Of a stretch of 64,000 bases of DNA, positions 52,432 to 61,352 are shown piece after piece (the first letter of the stretch is position 1; each line of letters opens with the position of its first letter). This stretch comes from Burkholderia pyrrocinia (GTDB lineage Bacteria; Pseudomonadota; Gammaproteobacteria; Burkholderiales; Burkholderiaceae), in the NCBI RefSeq assembly GCF_003330765.1, contig NZ_CP024903.1, forward strand, positions 1,488,001 through 1,552,000, in the 5' to 3' direction. The translations under genes and the position numbers were made by a program. The notes under the pieces are model-generated. The model worked only from the letters and a program-made list of their open reading frames with translations. It did not search any database and was not told the DNA's origin.

Positions 52432-54411
52432 CTACCGGTCGCGTCCTTTCCCGCCATGCGCATCATCCGGCGCGACGTCGACGATCACGCTCGCCAGCGT
52501 CGGCATGTCGACCGGCTTGCACAGATACGCGTCGAAGCCGGCGGCCAGCACGCGGTGCCGGTCGGCCTTGCCGGCGTGCGCCGTGACCGCGACGACGGGC
52601 AGGTGCCCGCCGCCGCTCGGCAAATGCCGGATGCGGTCGAGCAGCCAGAAACCGTCGCCGTCGGGCATCGCGAGATCCGACAGCACGACGCTCGGCGGAT
52701 GTCGTTCCACCGCGTCGAGCGCGTCGTGCCCCGACTGCGCGGTCGACACCTGCGCGCCCATCGTTTCGAGCGCCGCGGCGAGGCTCGCGCGCGACGTTGC
52801 GTCATCGTCGACGACCAGCACGCGCTGGCCGCCGAGCGCGACCGCGGCAGCCGGGCCCGTCGAGCGCGTCAGGTCCTCGGCCGGATCGTCGGCGTCCCAG
52901 CCGGCCGGCAGCATGACTGTCACGGTCGTCCCGCGTCCGGCGCCCGCGCTCGTCGCGACGACTTCGCCGCCGTGCAGTCGCGCGATGTCGCGCACGATCG
53001 ACAGGCCGAGCCCGAGGCCGCGCTTCGGCGACGCGAACGCAACCTCGGGCCGGCTGAACGTCTCGAACAGGTGCGGCAGGTATTCCGGCGCAATGCCTTG
53101 CCCCGTATCGGCCACCGACAGCCGCACGCGTTCGCCCGCACGGGTCAGCGACACGTCGATGCGGCCGCCCGGCGGCGTGAACTTGATCGCGTTCGACAGC
53201 AGGTTCGACAGGACCTGGCGCAGGCGTTCGCCGTCCGCTGGAATCACGCAGGTCGGCATCGCGTATGCAGTCGACAGCACGAGCCCGTTCGCCTGCGCCG
53301 TCGCGTCGAGTTCACGCGTGGCGTCGCGCACGACCCGCACGAGATCGACCGGCATGCGTTCGAGGCGCAGCCGGCCCGTCGCGAGCGACGACGCGTCGAG
53401 CAGGTCGCCGACCATGCGCGACAGCGACCGCGCGCTGCGATCGATCGCGTCGATCGCCTGTTGCGCGAAGCCCTGCCCGTCGACGTTGCGCAGCACCTCG
53501 ACCCAGCCGTAGATCACGTTCAGCGGCGTGCGCAGTTCGTGCGACACCGTGGCCAGCAACTCGTCCTTCAACCGATTCGACGTGTCGGCCTGCACGCGTG
53601 CGTCGCGCGCGCCGCGCAGCGAGCGCAGGTTGCGCCGCTCGCCGAGGCGGCGTTCGCGCGCTTCGCGCAGCGTGATCGACAGGCCCGTGCAGTTGCCCTG
53701 GGCATCGACGATCGGCGATGCGGCAAAGGTCGCAGGAAAACGGCCGCCGTCGCGGCGCACGCACAGCACGTCGAGCGGCCCGGCCGGCGCGCGCAGGTGC
53801 GCGAACGATGCGGGCACCGGATGCCGCCGCAACCAGCGCGGCGCAATCATCGCGGCGACGTCACGGCCGGTCGCCTGCGCCGCGTCGATCCCGAAGATCC
53901 GTCGCGCGGCCGGGTTCCAGCTCGTGATCCGCCGGGCGGCATCGACCCCGACGATCGCATCGGGCGAAGCGTCGACCACACGGCGCAGCAGGCCGTCGTC
54001 AGGCGCGCGCGCGGCGGGCGCAGGCTCGCGAGGCGGCGAGCGAGCGTCAGCGTCGTCATCGATTTCGCGCAGACGGTCGTTCGCGAGCAGCGGTTTCACG
54101 GCCATCACGAGCACGCACTCGACGAAGCTGATCGCGACGAACGCGCCGGCCTGCGCGAGCAGCGTGGCCAGCGGCGCATCGCGCCACCACAGCGTGCCGA
54201 TCACGGCCACGCTCGCGGCGGTCGCGGCCAGGCCGCCGCCGAACGACGTCAGCCATGCGGCAGCCGCAACGCCTGCATAGAAAGGCAGCGGTGCAAATGG
54301 CGCGTGCTCGCCGACGACGCGAATCGCCCACGCCTGCAGCGCGGACGCCAGCCCGACGGCCAGCACGACCCATGCACCCTGCCGTAACAGTTCACGGGTC
54401 AGGGTCTTCAT
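52432..54411 (-). CDS. Hybrid sensor histidine kinase / response regulator
   Basis: A 659-residue protein. It has three or four N-terminal membrane helices (about 10-110), a PAS domain (about 145-250; ASPDAIVGVDAARRITSWNPAARRIFG), an H box SHELRTPLNVIYG (near 290), N and G boxes (LLSNAIKF, DTGQGIA, GLGLGLSIV) and a C-terminal receiver (about 525-645) with the phospho-acceptor Asp in VVLSDLAMPDG and the conserved CKPVD lysine. It is divergent from the sigma-54 activator at 54878 and may feed signals to it, although that activator has no receiver. Confidence 0.92.
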   Translation of the reverse strand: MKTLTRELLRQGAWVVLAVGLASALQAWAIRVVGEHAPFAPLPFYAGVAAAAWLTSFGGGLAATAASVAVIGTLWWRDAPLATLLAQAGAFVAISFVECVLVMAVKPLLANDRLREIDDDADARSPPREPAPAARAPDDGLLRRVVDASPDAIVGVDAARRITSWNPAARRIFGIDAAQATGRDVAAMIAPRWLRRHPVPASFAHLRAPAGPLDVLCVRRDGGRFPATFAASPIVDAQGNCTGLSITLREARERRLGERRNLRSLRGARDARVQADTSNRLKDELLATVSHELRTPLNVIYGWVEVLRNVDGQGFAQQAIDAIDRSARSLSRMVGDLLDASSLATGRLRLERMPVDLVRVVRDATRELDATAQANGLVLSTAYAMPTCVIPADGERLRQVLSNLLSNAIKFTPPGGRIDVSLTRAGERVRLSVADTGQGIAPEYLPHLFETFSRPEVAFASPKRGLGLGLSIVRDIARLHGGEVVATSAGAGRGTTVTVMLPAGWDADDPAEDLTRSTGPAAAVALGGQRVLVVDDDATSRASLAAALETMGAQVSTAQSGHDALDAVERHPPSVVLSDLAMPDGDGFWLLDRIRHLPSGGGHLPVVAVTAHAGKADRHRVLAAGFDAYLCKPVDMPTLASVIVDVAPDDAHGGKGRDR

Positions 54412-54877
54412 TGCATCCTTGCATCGCGCCGGCTCCCGTCACGCGGCGTCGTGCCGCTTTTCGGCCATCCGGCATGCCGTCGAGCGCGCCGGGCGAGCGT
54501 GGTGGTGTACGCAAACGGCATGCCCGATGCGGGCGGAGGATGGCCTGGCGGCGCGTCGTGCCGGCTGTCTATCGGGGATGCGGGGCTGCGGGGCTGCAGC
54601 CGATCCGGTGCCGGTCGATGTCGCCGGCCGCTTCGGCGGAATGCGGTCGCAACCGGCTTTTTCATCGGGTTTCTGTAAAAAAGCACCGGTACGACCCTGG
54701 ATGGCGCAACCGTTCCGCCAGCGCGCGAAAAGACCGATGGACGGATTCTTCCGCCCATGCCGCGCACATTGGAAATTTCTATTCAGCGGCACCTTCCTGG
54801 CCGTTTCGCTGTCCATGATAAATATTGCAATGAACGGAACGTGTGATGCCGATTTTCAAAACGGTCCGCTAACGCCG
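54412..54877. promoter_or_regulatory. Divergent region between hybrid kinase and sigma-54 activator genes
   Basis: 466 bp. AT-richer patches occur around 54655-54685 and 54800-54870. Several in-frame upstream start codons for the activator (54419, 54815, 54830) lie here, but none has a clear ribosome site. I could not find a convincing sigma-54 or sigma-70 promoter. Confidence 0.4.
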
Positions 54878-55852
54878 ATGAGTGAACCCGCAAACCGGCA
54901 GAAGCAGCGCGCAGACGGTCGCCGGCTGTCCGGCCGGTCCTCCGCAATGCGCACACTGCTCGGTCGCATCGAGAAAATCGCTCCGACCCGCGCCTGCGTG
55001 ATGATTGCCGGCGAAAGCGGGGTCGGCAAGGATATCGTCGCGCGCCGGCTGCACGATCTCAGTGCACGGCGGGACGGCCCGTTCGTGCCCGTGAACTGCG
55101 GCGCGATTCCGCCCGACATCGCCGAATCGCAACTGTTCGGGCACGAGAAAGGTAGTTTCACCGGCGCGATCGCGCAACGGGAAGGCTTCTTCGAAGCCGC
55201 GCGCGGCGGCACGCTGCTGCTCGACGAGATCGCGGAAATGCCCGCGTCGCTGCAGGTGAAGCTGCTGCGGGCGATCGAGTCGAATGCGATCGTGCGGGTG
55301 GGCGGCGCCGAGCCGATTCCGCTCGACGTGCGCATCGTGTCGGCCACGCGCCACAACCCGGCCGAAGCCGTGCGCGACGGCCGGCTGCGCGAGGACCTGT
55401 TCTACCGCCTCGCCGCGTTCGCGCTGTACGTGCCGCCGCTGCGCCAGCGCGACGGCGATGTCGAGACGATCGCGCAGGAATTCGTCGACACGCTCAATGC
55501 GCGGCACCGCTCGCACAAGCGGCTGACCGACGCGGCAATCGCGGCGCTGCGCGCGTATTCGTGGCCCGGCAACGTGCGCGAGCTGCACAACACGATCGAG
55601 CGTGCGTACATCCTGTCGGACGAAGGCATCGACGTCGCGCTGCCGAAGCAGGCGATGCCGCCCGACCGCACGTCGGAGAACGCGATGGCGCTGCCGCTCG
55701 GCGCGACGCTGCACCATGCCCAGCAGCGCTTCATCGCGGCGACGCTGCGCTACTTCGACGGCAACAAGCCGCTCGCCGCGAAGGCGCTCGGGATCAGCCT
55801 GAAGACGCTCTACAACCGGCTCGCGCTGATGCGCGACAGCGGCCGCTCGTAA
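54878..55852 (+). CDS. Sigma-54-dependent activator lacking a receiver domain
   Basis: A protein of about 324 residues consisting of an AAA+ activator domain and a Fis-type helix-turn-helix. It has Walker A GESGVGKD, the sigma-54 contact loop GSFTGA (a variant of GAFTGA) in GHEKGSFTGA, Walker B LLLDEIAEMP, and the C-terminal HTH in GNKPLAAKALGISLKTLYNRL. There is no receiver or GAF domain, so control must come from a partner protein (as for PspF) or from expression level. The start is uncertain: I use the ATG at 54878, but upstream in-frame ATGs exist. Confidence 0.85.
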   Translation: MSEPANRQKQRADGRRLSGRSSAMRTLLGRIEKIAPTRACVMIAGESGVGKDIVARRLHDLSARRDGPFVPVNCGAIPPDIAESQLFGHEKGSFTGAIAQREGFFEAARGGTLLLDEIAEMPASLQVKLLRAIESNAIVRVGGAEPIPLDVRIVSATRHNPAEAVRDGRLREDLFYRLAAFALYVPPLRQRDGDVETIAQEFVDTLNARHRSHKRLTDAAIAALRAYSWPGNVRELHNTIERAYILSDEGIDVALPKQAMPPDRTSENAMALPLGATLHHAQQRFIAATLRYFDGNKPLAAKALGISLKTLYNRLALMRDSGRS

Positions 55853-55883
55853 GCGGCGCGGCCGCGCATCCCGCCGTCCGCCG

Positions 55884-57683
55884 TCACGCGACCTTGAACC
55901 GCCCGACCGTCGTCGCCAGCGCGTTCGCCTGCGACTGCAGCGCGGTCGCGGCGGCGGTCGACTGTTCGACGAGCGCCGCGTTCTGCTGCACCATTTCGTC
56001 GAGCTGCGTGACCGCGCGATTCACTTCCTGGATGCCGCGCGTCTGCTCGTTCGCGGCGTGCGTGATCTCGGAGATGATCGTCGTCACGTTCGACACGTTG
56101 GAGACGATCTCGCGCATCGTGTCGCCGGCCTGGCGCACCTGCCCGGACCCGGCCGACACGCTCGCGACCGTCGATTCGACCAGCACCTTCACTTCGCGCG
56201 CGGCCTGCGCGCTGCGTTGCGCGAGGCTGCGCACTTCCTGCGCGACGACCGCGAAGCCGCGGCCCTGCTCGCCCGCGCGCGCCGCTTCGACGGCAGCGTT
56301 CAGCGCGAGGATGTTGGTCTGGAACGCGATCCCGTCGATCACGCCGATGATGTCGCCGATCCGGCCCGACGCTTCCTCGATCTTTTCCATTGTCGCGACG
56401 ACGTCCGACACCACCACGCCGCCGTGCGACGCGATCCGCGACGCGGCCGCCGCGCGTTCGTCGGCCTGGCCGGCCGCCGCCGCCGACTGGCCGACGGTCG
56501 CCGTGATCTCTTCCATCGATGCGGCCGTTTCCTCGAGGCTCGCCGCCGCTGATTCGGTGCGCGACGACAGGTCCTGGTTGCCCGCCGCGATCTCGTTGGC
56601 GGCCGTGCGCACCGATTCGCTCGCGTCGCGAATCTGGCGCATCACGTCGTTCAGCTTGTCGACGAAGCTGTTGAACGAGCGCGCGATGTCGGCGACTTCG
56701 TCGCGGCCGTCGGCCGGCAGGCGCTGCGTCAGGTCGCCGGCACCCGAGCCGATCGCGGCCATCGCCTGGCGCACCTGCGACAGGCGGCGGAACGCGGTCG
56801 CGGTGATCGCGCCAATGATCAGCGACGCGACGCCGACGATCACGACCAGCGTGATCAGCGACGCGGTCAGCAGCGAGCGCATCCCGGCCGTCGCCTCGGT
56901 CTTGTCGAGCAGCACCATCGCGTACCAGTCGGTGCCCGGCACGGGCCGCGCGCGCACCAGCTTCGCGTCGCCGCCGACGCTCACTTCGACGGGCGCGTTC
57001 GCGGCCGCGACCGACGCGGCGCTCATCGCGCCGAGCTCGGGCGACACGTCGGCAACCGGCTTCAGCGTGAGCTTCGGGTCCGGATGCGCGACGACGTGGC
57101 CGCTGCTGTCGATCAACATCCCGAAGCTCGCCGGCGTCGGGCGGATCGACTTCACGTTGGCGATCACGCTGTCCATCGCGACATCCGCGGCGACGACGCC
57201 CTTCAGCGCGCCGTCGCGCAGGATCGGCACCGCGAACGTGACGACCAGGTTGCCCGTGCCGGCATCGACGTAAGGCGGCGTGACGACCGGCTTGCCGGCC
57301 TGCGCGGCCTGCTTGTACCACGGGCGACCGGTCGGATCGTAGTCGGGCGGGATGCCGGTCGGGTCGGAGAAGCGGAACGCCTTGTCGGCGTAGCCCGCGT
57401 AGACGTTCGTGAAGCCGCCGGCCGTGGCCATCTGCTTGAACACCGGCAGCGGATCGGGTGACAGCGCGGCATCCTGCAGCGACGCGATCATCCGGCTCCG
57501 GGTGGCGACCCAGTCGGCGATCCCGACCACGTGGCCGCTCGCGACGGAGGTCAGGTTGCGGTCGATCGCGTCGTCGTTGTACGCGTGCGCGATGAGGTAA
57601 TTGATCAGCGTGGTGGCGACGAGCGCGAATACGACAATGGCGACGCACGCGGCAAGGATGCGGGCGCGGATGGACGAGAACAT
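55884..57683 (-). CDS. Methyl-accepting chemotaxis protein with dCache ligand domain
   Basis: A 599-residue chemoreceptor. A membrane helix at about 10-30 is followed by a periplasmic double-Cache domain (about 35-270; [28 protein letters not shown]). A second membrane helix ([20 protein letters not shown]) leads to HAMP and the signalling hairpin [20 protein letters not shown]. The GRPWYKQA and later D-containing strand resemble amino-acid-binding dCache receptors, but the ligand is unproven. It converges with the sigma-54 activator gene. Confidence 0.92.
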   Translation of the reverse strand: MFSSIRARILAACVAIVVFALVATTLINYLIAHAYNDDAIDRNLTSVASGHVVGIADWVATRSRMIASLQDAALSPDPLPVFKQMATAGGFTNVYAGYADKAFRFSDPTGIPPDYDPTGRPWYKQAAQAGKPVVTPPYVDAGTGNLVVTFAVPILRDGALKGVVAADVAMDSVIANVKSIRPTPASFGMLIDSSGHVVAHPDPKLTLKPVADVSPELGAMSAASVAAANAPVEVSVGGDAKLVRARPVPGTDWYAMVLLDKTEATAGMRSLLTASLITLVVIVGVASLIIGAITATAFRRLSQVRQAMAAIGSGAGDLTQRLPADGRDEVADIARSFNSFVDKLNDVMRQIRDASESVRTAANEIAAGNQDLSSRTESAAASLEETAASMEEITATVGQSAAAAGQADERAAAASRIASHGGVVVSDVVATMEKIEEASGRIGDIIGVIDGIAFQTNILALNAAVEAARAGEQGRGFAVVAQEVRSLAQRSAQAAREVKVLVESTVASVSAGSGQVRQAGDTMREIVSNVSNVTTIISEITHAANEQTRGIQEVNRAVTQLDEMVQQNAALVEQSTAAATALQSQANALATTVGRFKVA

Positions 57684-57888
57684 GGCAACGACTCGGTAAG
57701 GGAGCGCGAACGCCCGGTGGACGATTCACCGGGTAAACGGCAATCGCGCCGCTTACTTGAGGCTGCCGTGACAAATCGATGAAATATATGACGAAATACG
57801 CCGCCGGCCGTCAGCGCTTCGTCAGGAAGCGCCGCGGCCCGGCGACGGATCGGGCTACGCCCGCAGCGTCAGCCGCGGCGATTGCCCG

Positions 57889-58143
57889 TCATAGACGATG
57901 GCTCTGACGCGGATCGGGTTCAGTGGCCGACGCACCGGCCTGCGTGTCGCTGTCGAGATCGTCCTGCTGGCGCATCCGTTCGCGCAGGTGCCGGATCGCG
58001 AACACATGGATGTAGTCGTGCACGCGCGCGCCGGACGACAGCACGCGCACTTCGTCGTCGAGCATCGCACGCAACTGATCCGCGTCGATCGCGCGCTGTT
58101 CGGCGGCTTCCTTGAGTGAATCGAGCAAATTGTCCTTGGACAT
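57889..58143 (-). CDS. Small protein, DUF3562-like
   Basis: An 84-residue helical protein (NLLDSLKEAAEQRAIDADQL; DDEVRVLSSGARVHDYIHVF; AIRHLRERMRQQ). The layout resembles the small Burkholderia DUF3562 family of unknown function. The ATG at 58143 has AGGAG eight bases upstream; upstream in-frame sequence is not gene-like. It lies upstream of the chemoreceptor gene in the same direction. Confidence 0.68.
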   Translation of the reverse strand: MSKDNLLDSLKEAAEQRAIDADQLRAMLDDEVRVLSSGARVHDYIHVFAIRHLRERMRQQDDLDSDTQAGASATEPDPRQSHRL

Positions 58144-58697
58144 CGACGGACTCCTGACGGTCGAGGAACGAAAAGATGACGGTACTGGAAGCTTAAAGAC
58201 TGGATGGCCGCGCGGCGTGCGATGCGCCGGCGCGTGTTTGCGCGCGATCAACGGCACGTTGCGTGCCGCCGTGCCGATCCGTTCCCGGATCGACCGCGCT
58301 TGGTTCGCGGCGCAAACTGCCCGCGAACGAGACTGGAAACCCTGCCACGCCACCCCGGCGCGCGGCACCGGCGACGGGCGAACGATGGAACGCCGCGCGA
58401 CGCCGATGCAGTGGTGAACTTAGACCGGCCGAAATCATGCGTCAAGCGACGCCTTCCGCGCGCTGTCCATTCGTCGGAACGAACGCACCGGATCGCCGCC
58501 GAACCCGCCGATCGGCCGCCACGCGTGTCAGCGAATTCCGATACGGGCGCGCAATGCCTGACAACGACTTCAGCGCACGCCGCTTGGCAGCGCGCTAGCG
58601 CCACACGATACTGATGGCATGGACGAGACGTTCATGCCGGGTCATCGCCCAGCCGGCCATCGAGCCGGCATGCGGGGTCTGGCGCAGGAGACCAACC
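58144..58697. other. Intergenic region without recognised gene
   Basis: About 550 bp. Several open frames on both strands are Arg/Pro/Ala-rich, overlap one another and lack ribosome sites. No hairpin with a T tract and no repeat was recognised. Confidence 0.45.
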
Positions 58698-59132
58698 ATG
58701 GAACATCGCAACTTCCCGGGCCGGGACGGCCAGCGGCGCGCGTCGTGCAACGCGCGCGCCTTGCCCGCCCGGGCTGTGTCGGCCGGCAACCGCCCGTCCG
58801 ACGATCTCGACGCCTTGCTCGCGCTCGCACGCGAAACCGGGTTGCTCGTCATGCTCGACGGGCAGATCGGCCGCGAAAAGTACCAGAGCGTCTCGGGGTC
58901 GGTACTCGCGCTGCAACGGTTCGCCGCGGCACTCTGCGCGCGGGCCACGGCCGACGCGCCGGCCGTTTCGGAGCCTCGCCGCAAGGCGCGCCCCGGCTGG
59001 CCGCACGCGAACCGCCTGCGCAGCCGCACGTGCAGCGCGTGTGCACCGCTGCATGTCGTGCGCCAACGCCCGCGGGTACGCCGCGGCGCCGGCCGCGGGC
59101 ACGACTTGCGGTCGATTCTTCGTTTCACCTGA
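58698..59132 (+). CDS. Hypothetical protein
   Basis: CAGGAG stands seven bases before the ATG at 58698. The 144-residue frame has one ordinary-looking stretch (DDLDALLALARETGLLVMLDG, followed by QIGREKYQSVSGSVLALQRF, about 35-80) that reads like a small helical domain. The N- and C-terminal parts are Arg/Cys-rich and may not be real. I know no family for it. Confidence 0.4.
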   Translation: MEHRNFPGRDGQRRASCNARALPARAVSAGNRPSDDLDALLALARETGLLVMLDGQIGREKYQSVSGSVLALQRFAAALCARATADAPAVSEPRRKARPGWPHANRLRSRTCSACAPLHVVRQRPRVRRGAGRGHDLRSILRFT

Positions 59133-59681
59133 ATGCGCAGGCAGCCGGCACGGCACGGGGCCGTGCAATGGCTGCGCACCGCGAAACCGCCGCAGCGCCT
59201 GTCGCGTGTCGTGCATGGACGGTGGCGGCGCGCATGCTGCGACCCACACCGATGGCATCGGCGCGACCGCGCGCCATCACGCGCCGTTCCACACGGCAGC
59301 ATGCACGACGATTCCAGCGAGGACAGAAAGACGGACGGGGCCAGAAACGCGAGTGGGGAAAGCGGACGGGGTGACTCGCACCCCGCCCGTCCTCCAAGGC
59401 AGCCGTCGGCTGCCTACCCTCGTGCCAGAGAGTTCTCGGTCGGATGACACGCCGTCCAATGCAGGGCGCGGCTCCGGAAAATGATGTGACGGCGGCGAAC
59501 GCGCCGTCGATCGCCGCCGCCGGACGGGCCGTTTCGATGCTCGCGTTCCTACGTGGCTCTCATCGCGCAAGCACGACAGGCCGGCCGCGTCGCCGGATGT
59601 TCTGTCAATGTCTCACGCGATGCGTGCGCCGTTTCTGATGCAGGTCAACCCAAACCCGCTTCGATCGCGACACCGCGCCCT
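59133..59681. other. Intergenic region with two adjacent hairpins
   Basis: About 550 bp without a convincing gene. CGGGGTG-actcg-CACCCCG (59367-59385) and GGCAGCC-gtc-GGCTGCC (59398-59414) are perfect 7-bp hairpins 12 bp apart. No T tract follows either, so they are weak terminator candidates. They could be protein-binding sites or part of a small RNA. Confidence 0.45.
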
Positions 59682-60617
59682 TCACTCGGCACCGCGCACG
59701 AGCAGCACCGGCACTTCCGCGAGGTGCGCAACGCGGCGCGCGACGCTGCCGATCAGCCAGGCGGCGATGCCGCGTCGGCCATGCGTGCCGACCACCAGCA
59801 GTTCGGCACGCCAGTGCACGGCGTCGCGCATCAGCGCATGGGCCACGTCGTCGCTGGTCGCGCGGGTTTCGACGACGCCGCGCTTGGTCGGGTTCCCGGT
59901 CGCGTGGAACAGCGAGCCGATCTTCGCCAGCGCATCCTCGCCTTCCGCGCGGTACGCATCCTCGAGCGCGCGCACCGGCACGATATCGGTCAGACGAACC
60001 GCTCGATCGATCACGTACGCCGCGTACAGCAACGTCGTCGGCGCCGCGAAGCCGAGTCCGACGCGCACCGCGTGCAGCGATGGCTCGCTGCCATCGACCG
60101 CGAACATCAACCGCTGCAACGTGCGGTCCGACGGCCGCGCATAGGCCGCCGGCACGATCAGCAGCGCGCAGCGCGCGCGCGTCGTCAGCGTGTCAGACAT
60201 CGCGCCTTCGACAAGCCGCAACAGCCCGTGATGCGGATTTGCACCGACCACCAGCACGTCCGCGCGCCACGCCGACGTATCGTTCACCAGCGCGTCGGCG
60301 ACCGTGCCGCCCGTGACCGACGTATCGACGATGGCCTGCTCGACCTCGATGCCGCTGTCGGCGAACAGCGCCGCGATCCGCTCGCTGGTGGTTTGCGCTT
60401 CGCGCATCATGTCCTCGCGCGCCGACGTCAGCAGCGCGTCGATGCGCGGGATGTCGGGCAGTACGAGGCGCGGGTTGTCGATTGCGCAGACGATGCGCAA
60501 TCGCATGCCGGGACGCAGCAGCGTGCGCGCGTAGCGCGCGGCGGACAGCGATTCGGGCGTCGAATCGACGGCCAGCGCGATCCGCGCGAGCGTCGGGATG
60601 GACTGGGCAGGTTGCAT
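59682..60617 (-). CDS. Tandem universal stress protein (two UspA domains)
   Basis: A 311-residue protein with two Usp domains: the first (about 10-155; IALAVDSTPESLSAARYA, VLVVGANPHHGLLRL) and the second (about 165-310; RLMFAVDGSEPSLHAVRVG, LLVVGTHGRRGIAAWLIGSVARRV). The second keeps the ATP-binding G-2x-G-9x-G(S/T) pattern (GTHGRRG...GSVA); in the first it is partly altered. GGAGG lies eight bases before the ATG at 60617. Such proteins support survival in hypoxia or stasis. Confidence 0.92.
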   Translation of the reverse strand: MQPAQSIPTLARIALAVDSTPESLSAARYARTLLRPGMRLRIVCAIDNPRLVLPDIPRIDALLTSAREDMMREAQTTSERIAALFADSGIEVEQAIVDTSVTGGTVADALVNDTSAWRADVLVVGANPHHGLLRLVEGAMSDTLTTRARCALLIVPAAYARPSDRTLQRLMFAVDGSEPSLHAVRVGLGFAAPTTLLYAAYVIDRAVRLTDIVPVRALEDAYRAEGEDALAKIGSLFHATGNPTKRGVVETRATSDDVAHALMRDAVHWRAELLVVGTHGRRGIAAWLIGSVARRVAHLAEVPVLLVRGAE

Positions 60618-60826
60618 GGCGAAGGCCTCCGTGCGTGCGCGTCGTCGCGCAACGACGACGGGAGCTTCGCGCGGAAGCGGCGCGCAGCGGCCGGACGGCC
60701 GCCGCGGTCGCAGGGATCGGCGCGTTGCCACGCGAAGCGCGGACAAGCGATTTGTTCAGCATAGGACGTCCGGCCCGCGCGCGCATGATCGCGATCAACG
60801 GTCGTGCAGGCCCCTGCCCGTGCCGA

Positions 60827-61140
60827 TTACGATTTTGTCGGCACGGATGCCGCTGGGCGGTTCGCATAGAACAGCGCATACGCGATGCCGAGCAGCACGA
60901 TCCACACCGGCCCGATCACGAGCGCGATGCGCGTGTCGGGCGTGCTCGCCATCAGTACGACGACCAGCACGAGAAACCCGAGCGCGACGAACGAACCGAG
61001 CGGATCGAACGGCACGCGGATCGGCAGGCGCGCGATCTTGTCGGCCGACAGCGTCCGGCGAAAACGCATCTGCGCGATCAGGATCACGCACCAGGTCCAG
61101 ATCGCGCCGAAGGTCGACACCGACGTGAGCCACGTGAGTC
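60827..61140 (-). pseudogene. C-terminal remnant of an amino-acid permease (APC family)
   Basis: The minus-strand frame from about 61140 to the stop at 60827 encodes the last ~100 residues of an AroP/ProY-type amino-acid permease: STFGAIWTWCVILIAQMRFRR, then PFDPLGSFVALGFLVLVVVLM, DTRIALVIGPVWIVLLGIAYA. The first ten or so helices are missing; beyond ~61140 the sequence no longer resembles a permease. There is no usable start. It borders the CsbD-like gene and the IS605-type element. Confidence 0.72.
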
Positions 61141-61172
61141 GGTGGCCGGTTCGATGTCTTCCGCGTCAGGCT

Positions 61173-61349
61173 CTACGGCCGCTTCTTGAGTCGCTCCTTC
61201 ACATCGCCGAATGACGCTTGAGTCTTGCCGACGACCTGTTCGGCCTTGCCCTTCAATCTGCTCGTTCGGTTTCCCACGATCTTGCCGACCACCTCCTTCA
61301 GCTTGCCCTTTGCTTCCTTGACGCGGCCTTTTACCTGATCTTTGTTCAT
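61173..61349 (-). CDS. CsbD-family stress protein (YjbJ-like)
   Basis: A 58-residue Lys/Gly/Val-rich protein, MNKDQVKGRVKEAKGKLKEV and so on, including the repeat-like KGKAEQVVGKTQ and ending in ERLKKRP. This is the CsbD/YjbJ pattern of small general-stress proteins, although the middle is shortened compared with YjbJ. Two adjacent ATGs (61352, 61349) follow GGAG; the second has the better 6-nt spacing. Its ribosome site abuts the putative left end of the tnpB element, so the insertion may have altered its promoter. Confidence 0.82.
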   Translation of the reverse strand: MNKDQVKGRVKEAKGKLKEVVGKIVGNRTSRLKGKAEQVVGKTQASFGDVKERLKKRP

Positions 61350-61352
61350 CAT

